A DNA stretch of 25,894 nt from a virus (IMGVR_UViG_3300031963_000835:1-25894), one strand, 5' to 3'; shown: positions 14,989 through 21,246, counted from the first letter of the stretch. Made by a program: numbers and translations. Notes: a model not told the origin generated them from the sequence alone.

Positions 14989-16658
14989 CACGCTTGTCCC
15001 ATCATGCCGGGGAGCATCCCGGCAAGCATCGAGTCCTGCTTCACCGCACCGGCCTTACCAAGTGCGCTTGCGGTGCGCTCCATTTGCTCGGCCTGCATGG
15101 CCTGCTGTTGAGCTTGGGCGCGGGCGGCTCGTTGCTGCGCGACCATTTCCTCCTCCATGAGCCAGCGGGCGGGGAGACCATCGTTCCTCGCCATGTCGCG
15201 GCAGATTTCATCGAAATCAAAGTTGTCGAGCATGTCGGGCTTGAGTTGCGCGTAGGGCAGAAGCATCTCGGTCGTGCGAACGAATGCGGCGTTTTCGAGA
15301 GACTTGATCGCGAGAGCGATTCGGGAGTTGTAGGCGACATCCGGTTCGGGGATGACGCCGATCATTTGCAACTGCTGGGGCGGGGGAGGGAACTTGCCAG
15401 CGCGGGCGAGGATCGCAAAGACCCGGCGCAGGAGCGGATTGAATAGCTCCGTGGTGAGTCGCGCAAAGGTCGGGGAAAACTGGATCAACTTCTCGCTGGC
15501 TCGCTCGGCAACTTCGCGGGCGGTCATCTGCTTTTGCAACTGCGCGAACATCTGGAACAAGTCCACATGGAAGGCTTCGTTGATCGCCTTGCGCTTCTGC
15601 TCGGCCCGCTCGACGCCGATGTCGTATCGCCCATTGGTTCCCCATTCCCGGGGAGTGGCGTTGGGGTTGTTGGGGTCGAAATAGGTCACGCCACCGGCGC
15701 GGAGGTCGATATCGCCATCGAATCCGGCAGGGATCAGAATGCGCGGGAACGCATGAATCTCGGCGAGCGAGTCGAGTTGCTTTTCAAGAAAGTTGAGTTG
15801 CTTGCACTCCGGCAGGGCGGTCCAGCTTGGCGAGTAGCCGTAGCACTCGGAGTTCTTCCATTTCAAATATCTCGTCACGAAGAACGGTTGCTCATCGAAG
15901 CCCGAGGAAAGGAAGACATGCTTGCTGGCCTTGTCTACATACACCGAGGCGTAGGGCTTGTTCTCGGCGTCTCGCTTGCCTTGCTCGATTTCACCCGGAC
16001 CACGGGGAGCGATCAAATGAACGCAGGAAAACTTGCGGTTGGAGTTGGGCTTCTCCAGTTCCTTCTTCATCGAGTCGGTGAGGTTCTCCACGCCGAACTT
16101 GAGCGCGGCCTGCCGTGCGGTCATCTCATACTCGCGGGAGAGCGTATCGACATAGCCTTCGTCATCCTCGGAGATCGCGAACGATCCGAGGTCGAGTTTG
16201 GTAAAGTTGAGGGAATTGTTCTTGCCGCCTTCCACCAAGATCGCCGCCGTGCCGAAGGCACCCCGGTCGAGATAGAGTTCGTGGATTTCCGTGTAGAAGT
16301 TCGACCGGCTGAGTTCGGCCTGCATGACCTCGGTGCAACGCTTGAACCATTGCTCGATCTCGTCCTCGCTTTCCATCGCCTTCGGCGGCTCCAGCGAGAA
16401 CCACCGGCTTTCGAGCGGCGTCATCCAACTGAGTTGGCCATTGGCCAGAATCATGTTTGCCCGCACGGCGGTGGCGTCGAAGAGTTGCGCCTCGTCTTCG
16501 GTGGATGGCGAGGTCGTCTGCGTGAACATCGTCGCCTTCCGGGGCATCACATACTTCGCGATGTCCTCCCAGAGAGATTCCCATGTCGCCCGCTGATGAA
16601 CGAGTTCCGCATGGCGCTGGAGAACCTTGTCGGCGAGTTCGGGATTTTTTCCGGTCAT
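14988..16658 (-). CDS. Portal (head-to-tail connector) protein
   Basis: A 556-residue protein of the T7-type head-to-tail connecting family, forming the ring through which DNA enters and leaves the capsid. Diagnostic parts are RHAELVHQRATWESLWEDIA and YVMPRKATMF near the N-terminus, then LANGQLSWMTPLESRWFSLE. After these come NFYTEIHELYLDRGAFGTAA, the helical KALKF-type wing around LKFGVENLTDSMKK, and the C-terminal Gln/Ala-rich helix (AAQQ/MQAEQ type). TAREVAERASEKLIQFSPTF lies in the conserved stem region. Length fits the family. ATG 16658 is separated by only AA from the CCA-proximal end of a 15-bp repeat copy, and no Shine-Dalgarno exists, so the repeat itself occupies the initiation region. 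Confidence 0.92.
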   Translation of the reverse strand: MTGKNPELADKVLQRHAELVHQRATWESLWEDIAKYVMPRKATMFTQTTSPSTEDEAQLFDATAVRANMILANGQLSWMTPLESRWFSLEPPKAMESEDEIEQWFKRCTEVMQAELSRSNFYTEIHELYLDRGAFGTAAILVEGGKNNSLNFTKLDLGSFAISEDDEGYVDTLSREYEMTARQAALKFGVENLTDSMKKELEKPNSNRKFSCVHLIAPRGPGEIEQGKRDAENKPYASVYVDKASKHVFLSSGFDEQPFFVTRYLKWKNSECYGYSPSWTALPECKQLNFLEKQLDSLAEIHAFPRILIPAGFDGDIDLRAGGVTYFDPNNPNATPREWGTNGRYDIGVERAEQKRKAINEAFHVDLFQMFAQLQKQMTAREVAERASEKLIQFSPTFARLTTELFNPLLRRVFAILARAGKFPPPPQQLQMIGVIPEPDVAYNSRIALAIKSLENAAFVRTTEMLLPYAQLKPDMLDNFDFDEICRDMARNDGLPARWLMEEEMVAQQRAARAQAQQQAMQAEQMERTASALGKAGAVKQDSMLAGMLPGMMGQA

Positions 16659-16659
16659 T

Positions 16660-16674
16660 TGGTATCAGTCAAAA
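16660..16674 (-). repeat. 15-bp repeat copy 4 (before portal gene)
   Basis: Perfect TGGTATCAGTCAAAA on the plus strand. It fills the short gap between the Pro-rich protein's stop and the portal ATG, reading TGATACCAAATG on the transcript. Together with the preceding TCAGT it can form a 5-bp hairpin (TCAGT-TTTG-ACTGA). Confidence 0.88.
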
Positions 16675-16679
16675 CTGAA

Positions 16680-16961
16680 TCAACCGAGGGTCGAGTAGCC
16701 GGTCGTCACGGGAGTCTGCGAGGATTCCCCGGCGAGAATGGATTTCCTTGTGCCTTTACGCCGTGCGGCTTCACTTGCCATGGCTTCCTCTCCGGATTGC
16801 ATATCGACTACTGCTGGCGGTGGCGGTGGGTCGGGCGGTGGGGGCGGTGGTGGTGGTGGCGGAATATTTATTGGTTGTGACTTTGGGGCGCGTCTTCCCC
16901 CTCCGAACCAAGCTAGGCAGGGAGAGAGGATGGGGTTTTCTTGGTGGTCAGTAAGTCGCAT
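16680..16961 (-). CDS. Small proline-rich protein
   Basis: A 93-residue protein. A run of ten prolines and a second Pro-rich run sit near residues 25-45. A basic helical segment (EAMASEAARRKGTRKSILAG) and the end TPVTTGYSTLG follow. Small proteins with a poly-Pro linker and a C-terminal 'A-R-R-K-G-x-x-S-I-L-x-G ... L-G' end are frequent just before the portal gene in podoviruses; their role is unknown. ATG 16961 is the most likely start but overlaps the upstream gene by 49 bases and lacks a Shine-Dalgarno, so the N-terminus is uncertain. The poly-Pro run is encoded by a CCN tract, a likely slippage site. Confidence 0.65.
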   Translation of the reverse strand: MRLTDHQENPILSPCLAWFGGGRRAPKSQPINIPPPPPPPPPPDPPPPPAVVDMQSGEEAMASEAARRKGTRKSILAGESSQTPVTTGYSTLG

Positions 16962-17308
16962 CGCGTTTGGAGTTTCGAGGTTTCGTAAATCCGGAGCGGG
17001 CGGTCTCGCCGACTCCATGCGATGAAGGGAAGTGTATACGGGGCGAAGTTGCAAGGGTTATTTTGACTGATACCACTATATATAGTGATCAGCCAGCAGT
17101 TCTGACACAACCTGTGGTATGTGTGGGCGGCATCGCGCCAGCGTTCCTCGGGGTCGTGAATATCCACCGGGCGGGCCAGAAGGAAGAAGTCCTCGGTGTT
17201 CACGACCACCCCATTCCATGCTGTCAATTCTACCTCCTCGGAGAAGGATCGCGGCTGCGGGTAGCGCCGGTAGAGATCGAGGATTTGGAGTTCCAGTTCG
17301 CGATTCAC
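16913..17308 (-). CDS. Hypothetical protein following terminase
   Basis: A 131-residue protein starting at GTG 17308, whose GTGA overlaps the TerL stop. It contains NGVVVNTEDFFLLARPVD and, near the C-terminus, NFAPYTLPFIAWSRRDRPLR. These fit small proteins of unknown function often encoded between terminase and portal in podoviruses (recollection, not searched). Residues 79-83 (GISQN) are encoded by an inverted copy of the 15-bp repeat. The last 20 residues are Thr/Lys/Ser-rich and overlap the next gene, so the true C-terminus may be degraded. Alternative longer frames upstream are inside TerL. Confidence 0.65.
   Translation of the reverse strand: MNRELELQILDLYRRYPQPRSFSEEVELTAWNGVVVNTEDFFLLARPVDIHDPEERWRDAAHTYHRLCQNCWLITIYSGISQNNPCNFAPYTLPFIAWSRRDRPLRIYETSKLQTRCDLLTTKKTPSSLPA
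17061..17075 (+). repeat. 15-bp repeat copy 5 (inverted, inside coding sequence)
   Basis: The plus strand reads TTTTGACTGATACCA, the opposite orientation to the six other copies. It lies inside the gene after TerL, where it encodes G-I-S-Q-N. Directly beside it is a perfect 14-bp palindrome CACTATATATAGTG (17074-17087). The sequence is AT-rich compared with the surrounding gene. Confidence 0.85.
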
Positions 17309-18627
17309 CGCCGCACCTTTCCGAATCCACCACCTCGGAATCCTGCCATGACTCTGGTTGCTTCGTGGCGCTCGGCTTTCCGAGGGATCGCGGAGCGGTC
17401 GATGACCATCCCGCGCTTGATAGCCTGGTGCGAGAGACTGAACGCATCGGCGAAATGCGATGACCAATCATGCACCGGCACATCCTTGATGGTGACGCCA
17501 TCGCGCTCCTCTTTGCTGTGGTAGGCGTCAAGCGCCTCGATACCATCAGCACATCCGGCCTCGTTCATCGAGATGCGAGGGAACGCATCGTTGGCGAGGT
17601 TGATGCCATCCCATACCGAGTTCTGCCGTGGCACCGGCACCACGCCGGTCAGTCCGCTGCGAGCGAGCGCCTCCTGCCAGAGTCCTCCCACTTCCGCTGC
17701 GGCATCGTGCGGGATGTAATGCCCCCCGTAGGCATATTGGCGATCCTTGAGTCGTGCAGCCCAGTCCGCTGGGGTCTTGCACTCGTCGGACCCAGAGAGG
17801 GATTCCAGATAGTTGATGCGGTCGCCGACCATCTGCCATATCCAGACCTTCTGATTCAGCGGAGCGCCCACATCCCATGAGGTGTAGACCGGCAGTTCCT
17901 TGAACCACAGAATGTCGTTGGTGACCCGCTTCTCTGCGCGGGCCTTTTCGAGTGAGCGAACATAGATCGCGCCCGGGCGACCGATGTTGAACGAGCATTC
18001 GTATTCCTGTGCAAAGGCGTTCTCCGTGGTGCCACGCCGGATGTCGGTGAGTTCCTCCTCGGGGATGATGTGACTCTCGCTCGCCTTGAGCATGAGCGTG
18101 AACCACTCGCTGTCCGCACACGCCCGGTTCCACATCTTCCAGAAGATGTTTCGACCTTTCGGCGTTCCCACCCATGTCGCCCAGCCTTGGTAGTCGGTGA
18201 GTGTGGGACGGATGACATTGTCCCACGCTGCCGGGTCGAGATCCGCCGCCTCGTCCATCACGACTCCATCGAGATAGATTCCGCGCAGGCGCTCGTAGGC
18301 TTCGCCCGAGTAAAGCCGGATCGTGGCCTCGTTGTGGAAGGTGATCGCGAGATCGGCCTTGTTGATGACCACGCCGGGGATTTGCGAGGTGAACTGGACA
18401 AGGTATTTCCAAGCGATGTCCTTCGCCTGCTCGCGGGTGGGAGCCACATAGGCGTAGCGGAGCGGCGGTCCGCTGCGGCGATGCGAGAGCGCCTTGGCAA
18501 TCAAATCTTGGATGCAAACAAATGATTTCCCGGCACGCCGGTGCAGCACCATCACCGACCAGCGTTCCTTGCGGTGCAGGTAGCTCGCGAGTTGCGGTCG
18601 CGGGATGATGTCGATGTTAATGGCCAC
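17305..18627 (-). CDS. Terminase large subunit
   Basis: A 440-residue protein from GTG 18627, the only start that keeps the whole ATPase domain and stays near the TerS stop (11-base overlap). Walker A is HRRAGKS (residues 29-35), Walker B VVMDEA, and the coupling motif GTPKG. The nuclease half begins after IGRPGAIYV with YTSWDVG, and further acidic residues lie in GIEALDAYHSKEE and DWSSHFADAFSL, as in RNase H-fold terminase nucleases. It cuts and pumps phage DNA into the procapsid through the portal. The longer upstream frame is a shadow of TerS. Confidence 0.92.
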   Translation of the reverse strand: MAINIDIIPRPQLASYLHRKERWSVMVLHRRAGKSFVCIQDLIAKALSHRRSGPPLRYAYVAPTREQAKDIAWKYLVQFTSQIPGVVINKADLAITFHNEATIRLYSGEAYERLRGIYLDGVVMDEAADLDPAAWDNVIRPTLTDYQGWATWVGTPKGRNIFWKMWNRACADSEWFTLMLKASESHIIPEEELTDIRRGTTENAFAQEYECSFNIGRPGAIYVRSLEKARAEKRVTNDILWFKELPVYTSWDVGAPLNQKVWIWQMVGDRINYLESLSGSDECKTPADWAARLKDRQYAYGGHYIPHDAAAEVGGLWQEALARSGLTGVVPVPRQNSVWDGINLANDAFPRISMNEAGCADGIEALDAYHSKEERDGVTIKDVPVHDWSSHFADAFSLSHQAIKRGMVIDRSAIPRKAERHEATRVMAGFRGGGFGKVRR

Positions 18628-18982
18628 CGATGCGGATGTTGATGTCCATGGCCCCGGCGACCTCGATCTTCTCGGGTTCGTTCCATCCCATCGCCTTCGC
18701 GAGCATCTCGCCATACTTGGCGCAGGTCGCCGATTCCGGCGGCATTTCCATGAACCGCTCGCGGAGTGTTTCGAGGTAGGTCTCGCGTTTGTAGTTGAGC
18801 TTGGCCTCGGATTTGGCGCGGAGTTCGTTCACTCGTTGGCTGATTTCAACATTTTTCAACAAACGCTCGCCGCCCTGTCCGGCTCCCTTTTCCGAGTAAC
18901 CGGCGCGGATGTAGGCTTGAGTAAGCGAGAGACCGCTCGCGACCCCTTGGCAAAACGCCTCTTGTTTCGGGTTCAATTTCAT
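18617..18982 (-). CDS. Terminase small subunit
   Basis: A 121-residue protein (MKLNPKQEAFCQGVASGLSL). TQAYIRAGYSEKGAGQGGER followed by LLKNVEISQRVNELRAK is the helix-turn-helix region of the Terminase_2-type small subunit, which recognises the packaging site. The C-terminal part (AKYGEMLAKAMGWNEPEKIE and INIRIGGH) would oligomerise and contact TerL. ATG 18982 is preferred over an in-frame start 12 codons upstream, because those codons would run across a 15-bp repeat copy and carry no family signature. No Shine-Dalgarno is seen; the repeat ends eight bases before the start. Confidence 0.88.
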   Translation of the reverse strand: MKLNPKQEAFCQGVASGLSLTQAYIRAGYSEKGAGQGGERLLKNVEISQRVNELRAKSEAKLNYKRETYLETLRERFMEMPPESATCAKYGEMLAKAMGWNEPEKIEVAGAMDINIRIGGH

Positions 18983-18990
18983 AGAGTTGA

Positions 18991-19005
18991 TGGTATCAGT
19001 CAAAA
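18991..19005 (-). repeat. 15-bp repeat copy 6 (before TerS)
   Basis: Perfect TGGTATCAGTCAAAA on the plus strand. It lies between the RusA-like coding region and TerS, at the head of the packaging gene block. The adjoining GTCAAGATCAATTTTGAC can form a 5-bp stem with an 8-base loop. Confidence 0.88.
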
Positions 19006-19036
19006 TTGATCTTGACAAGTATTGGGAATCTCCCCC

Positions 19037-19414
19037 TCATACTCCCCCTGTGGTTGTTATTTCGATGTGGGTCATTTCTTCGGCCTTCGTTTTGACTTTG
19101 ACTTGCCGGAAGAGAATTTCGATGGTTTCGGGGTCGTCGTCTTCGATGAGCTTGGCATAGCGCAACTGGTCAATAAGAGGCTTGCAACCGCCTGCGAAAT
19201 TGTCGGCGTCGAGGAGCGAGCATGAGCGTCTCGTAATGATGAGAGTAGTGCGAGCTTGGCGCGGACTTTCTCTTTTTGCAGGAGCGACCAATGCTGGCCG
19301 AGGAGCCGGTTGAGGCTGGGGGTGAGGTAGCCGCGCAGTTGAAGAGTGACTGAAGCTGCCGTCGGGATTTTGCCGGTAGCCGAGTTTTCGGAGTTGTTCA
19401 TGCGTCCAGTTCAT
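19037..19414 (-). CDS. RusA-like resolvase, frame with C-terminal catalytic half
   Basis: A 125-residue frame from ATG 19414, ATGA-coupled to queD. Residues about 62-115 look like the catalytic half of a RusA-family Holliday junction resolvase: TLIITRRSCSLLDADNFAGG, CKPLIDQLRYAKLIEDDD, TIEILFRQVKVKTK. The D-x-D-N and D-D-D acidic clusters and the Lys match the metal-binding residues of the family. The N-terminal part (MNWTHEQLRKLGYRQNPDGS) is plausible, but residues 30-58 are a Pro/Arg-rich stretch. That stretch overlaps a second frame carrying the usual RusA N-terminal half (next entry). Either two overlapping genes or one frameshifted gene is present. Confidence 0.7.
   Translation of the reverse strand: MNWTHEQLRKLGYRQNPDGSFSHSSTARLPHPQPQPAPRPALVAPAKRESPRQARTTLIITRRSCSLLDADNFAGGCKPLIDQLRYAKLIEDDDPETIEILFRQVKVKTKAEEMTHIEITTTGGV
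19072..19401 (-). CDS. Overlapping frame with RusA-like N-terminal half
   Basis: A 109-codon frame from ATG 19401, shifted by one base relative to the entry above. It contains SVTLQLRGYLTPSLNRLLGQ and HWSLLQKEKVRAKLALLSSL. That is the first strand, the P-S-L-N-R-L loop with H-W, and the helix that open many RusA-like proteins. Its last 45 residues are low-complexity Ser/Lys and clearly the shadow of the other frame. A -1 shift near the A5 run at 19276-19280 would join this half to the catalytic half. It may be a split gene, a frameshift mutation, or a true overlapping gene. I cannot decide from sequence alone. Confidence 0.45.
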   Translation of the reverse strand: MNNSENSATGKIPTAASVTLQLRGYLTPSLNRLLGQHWSLLQKEKVRAKLALLSSLRDAHARSSTPTISQAVASLLLTSCAMPSSSKTTTPKPSKFSSGKSKSKRRPKK

Positions 19415-19794
19415 TCAATTTCAAATAAAACAGATGTTGTTGGTGTTTCGTATAATTCCACGGCACAAATACTTGGTAGTTTCCCTGTAAGTTCATTTGC
19501 AAACCACCACACAAGATTTTCTGCTGTTGTTTCAAAATCGAACTGATCATTGAGAAACGAATGGTCTAGTTTCTGCACTATCGGACGCACGGCGGCGGCA
19601 ATGTCGGCGTAATCCACCACCCAATCTCGAGCGGGGTTGAGCTTGCCTTGGCAATGGACGCGAAGCTTGTAGCTATGCCCGTGAAGTCTTCCGCATTGAT
19701 GCCCCACGGGAACCTTGGTAAGTTGATGTGCCGCCTCGAAAGAAAAGTCTTTCCACAGGCGAAAAGTTGCGTTGAGTCTGTCTTGTTTATTCAT
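19411..19794 (-). CDS. queD: QueD-like 6-carboxytetrahydropterin synthase
   Basis: A 127-residue member of the 6-pyruvoyl-tetrahydropterin synthase/QueD family, which turns dihydroneopterin triphosphate into 6-carboxy-tetrahydropterin, the second step to the 7-deazaguanine base preQ0. The zinc ligands H23, H38 and H40 (FEAAHQL, GRLHGHSY), catalytic C34, the D77-H78 pair (LDHSFLND) and E113 (VELYET) are all present, so the enzyme looks active. Length is normal. It follows the DpdA-like gene, with which it was probably once coupled by ATGA. In phages this pair points to 7-deazaguanine DNA modification. FolE, QueE and QueC are not in the window. Its 3' half is notably AT-rich (about 40% GC on the two lines counted). 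Confidence 0.9.
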   Translation of the reverse strand: MNKQDRLNATFRLWKDFSFEAAHQLTKVPVGHQCGRLHGHSYKLRVHCQGKLNPARDWVVDYADIAAAVRPIVQKLDHSFLNDQFDFETTAENLVWWFANELTGKLPSICAVELYETPTTSVLFEIE

Positions 19795-19859
19795 AGTGTG
19801 AATTGAAGTTGAGGACGGCGGTCGCCGCCGGTTGATTGTTCCAGATATCGGTGGAGTTC

Positions 19860-20444
19860 TTACAAACGGTCTTCTCCTCCGCGCATCCAGCCTGTGCCAT
19901 CGCAGGATTCTACTCCCGCTTCATGGCACATCCAAAGGAGTCGCTCGGAGTTCACCCGTCCCACATGGACGCGGGGAAAGTTATTTGCCCAAGTGTGTAG
20001 GTGCTTCCATTTCCACTCGGTTGTGCCTCCTACAAAAATTACATCTGCTTCGTCCGGCACATCGTTTGGGGTCATTCCGTCTTGGACGGCAAACGCAAAG
20101 CATACCCCGTGCAGGCGATCTCGTAGTTGCGGCATCCATTCATGCCAGCGGATGATCGTTGACTCCCTGTCTGCTACCACATCGGGAACCACCACCCAGC
20201 GCGGCTTGTGTGCAGATTTTGATTTCTCAATCAACTTAAGAAAAGCCTCTGCATCCCACTCGCGATCATTTGACCACGCCCCATACGCTCCATTGTCTAA
20301 AGCGTATGGCATCCAAGTTGGAGGCTGCCGCCAACCATCTGGAGATAGCAGCCAGCCGATTCGGTTTTGAAATTTTCCGGCAAGGTATCCGATTTGGATG
20401 CCCGAGTTATTGGAAGGCATTACAATCATACCTTGCCAGTTCAT
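19860..20444 (-). CDS. dpdA: DpdA-like (TGT-superfamily) DNA base-exchange enzyme, C-terminus cut by a stop
   Basis: A 194-residue protein from ATG 20444, ATGA-coupled and preceded by AAAGGA. Its motif order follows tRNA-guanine transglycosylase: LDNGAYGAW (D50, like DSGGF), VVVPDVVAD (P87-D88), FAVQDGMTP (like VQGG), VIFVGGTTEW (G139-G140), then HVGRVNSERL and ESCDGTGW. D182 in the last motif is the candidate nucleophile. The TGT zinc-binding C-x-C-x-x-C end is absent, as in short phage DpdA proteins. DpdA enzymes swap guanine in DNA for a 7-deazaguanine such as preQ0. The frame stays open beyond TAA 19860 for 22 codons, ending in ATGA with queD, so the gene seems truncated by a nonsense change. 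DpdA subtype is not resolved. Confidence 0.75.
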   Translation of the reverse strand: MNWQGMIVMPSNNSGIQIGYLAGKFQNRIGWLLSPDGWRQPPTWMPYALDNGAYGAWSNDREWDAEAFLKLIEKSKSAHKPRWVVVPDVVADRESTIIRWHEWMPQLRDRLHGVCFAFAVQDGMTPNDVPDEADVIFVGGTTEWKWKHLHTWANNFPRVHVGRVNSERLLWMCHEAGVESCDGTGWMRGGEDRL

Positions 20445-20737
20445 CTCTTTTTCCTTTCGCGAAGCATCTTGATGATTTGCGGATACTTCCCCGGGTGAAA
20501 TGCCGCATCTTTGATTTTGTCCGCAGGGAGCCGTGGAAAGATGGAACAGATTTGCTGATACGACCGGCTTTTCAAAAAATGCCGAGCCGTCCGCCGTGCT
20601 TCCACGATGATCGCTTGTTGGTGCTTCGACTTGTAGGTGTGCTTGTTCCAGCAATCCTCGACCGCCTGCAAAATGATATTGCAGGCTAAGTCTCGGACTC
20701 CTTCCAAGTGGTAGTCTTTAGAAGGAGATTTCGTCAT
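20441..20737 (-). CDS. Hypothetical phage protein, helical
   Basis: A 98-residue protein. ATG 20737 (MTKSPSKDYHLEGVRDLACN) overlaps the end of the SSB-like gene by 20 bases and is preceded by no clear Shine-Dalgarno. The much longer upstream frame is a shadow of that gene. The protein is basic and mostly helical (IILQAVEDCWNK, AIIVEARRTARHFLKSRSYQ) and ends KMLRERKKR. It vaguely resembles small phage proteins with a helix and an S-x-x-F/Y-x-x-I motif found near replication genes. I do not recognise it further. It is coupled to the DpdA-like gene by ATGA, so the two are co-translated. Confidence 0.7.
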   Translation of the reverse strand: MTKSPSKDYHLEGVRDLACNIILQAVEDCWNKHTYKSKHQQAIIVEARRTARHFLKSRSYQQICSIFPRLPADKIKDAAFHPGKYPQIIKMLRERKKR

Positions 20738-21203
20738 CGGAGGCGCGGGCGGCGGCAAGGCGTTCGTTGAGCGTGGCCAGCCGGTCGCTGGAGAGTGGCT
20801 CGGTTTCCCGTGGTTTGGATTCCAGCGGGTTGAGCCATTTGATCTTGTGGCGAAGTTGGCCGTTGTATTCCTCGGCCTCGACCGTGATCCGGCATTTCTG
20901 GCCGAGAAACGGCGACTTGCCAGCGTCCAGCGATTTGATGTCCCATTCGCGGCCAAATGCCTGGTCGAGCGTGTCACAAGTGCGCTTGGTTGCCTTTTCG
21001 GTCAACCAACCCTGCCAGACGATTTCCCGTCCGTGCTGGTCGCTCTCCGGGTCATCGATGAGGAGTGGGACGCGAATGAAATCCGTTCCGGTCTTGGTGG
21101 TTCCCAGCCACCCGTTGCCGGGGGCTTTGACTTTCGCGATGTATTTGCCTTCGGCGGTCACATAGCGGTTCTGTTTGTCTGCGAGTTCGTGTGTTGTTGT
21201 CAT
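20718..21203 (-). CDS. Single-stranded DNA-binding-like protein (DUF669-type)
   Basis: A 161-residue protein. The middle (KYIAKVKAPGNGWLGTTKTG, FIRVPLLIDDPESDQHGREI, GQKCRITVEAEEYNGQLRHK) reads as an OB-like beta domain of the kind found in DUF669 and related phage proteins. The C-terminus ends in an acidic tip with terminal Phe (SDDEISF), like the DDIPF tip of bacterial SSB that recruits partners. The place between replication helicase and modification genes agrees. ATG 21203 follows a leader made almost only of C and A (AACAACAACAACCAAACAAC) with no Shine-Dalgarno. A 15-bp repeat copy lies 28 bases upstream. Confidence 0.7.
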   Translation of the reverse strand: MTTTHELADKQNRYVTAEGKYIAKVKAPGNGWLGTTKTGTDFIRVPLLIDDPESDQHGREIVWQGWLTEKATKRTCDTLDQAFGREWDIKSLDAGKSPFLGQKCRITVEAEEYNGQLRHKIKWLNPLESKPRETEPLSSDRLATLNERLAAARASDDEISF

Positions 21204-21231
21204 GTTGTTTGGTTGTTGTTGTTCGGGAGGT

Positions 21232-21246
21232 TGGTATCAGTCAAAA
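21232..21246 (-). repeat. 15-bp repeat copy 7 (before SSB-like gene)
   Basis: Perfect TGGTATCAGTCAAAA on the plus strand. On the transcript its TTTTGA contains the TGA stop codon of the 61-residue gene, so the repeat overlaps a stop codon, as stoperators of L5-like phages often do. This is the copy at the highest coordinate. Confidence 0.88.

Noticed and set aside
15534-16880. Long plus-strand open frame (448 codons) opposite the portal gene
   Set aside because: It is antisense to a gene with clear portal signatures. High GC with codon bias on the minus strand leaves long mirror frames, and its translation shows no domain.
17476-18714. Upstream extension of TerL to 18714
   Set aside because: The first 29 codons overlap TerS in another frame and are Arg/Ser/Pro-rich shadow sequence; GTG 18627 gives a normal N-terminus.
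13384-21246. The 15-bp repeat as a sigma-70 promoter, with TTGACT as -35
   Set aside because: No consistent -10 box appears at 16-18 bases in the copies, and in portal and scaffold the start codon would lie before any transcription start.
13384-21246. The 15-bp repeats as a CRISPR array
   Set aside because: Spacing runs from about 140 to over 2000 bases, the sequence is too short and the spacers are genes.
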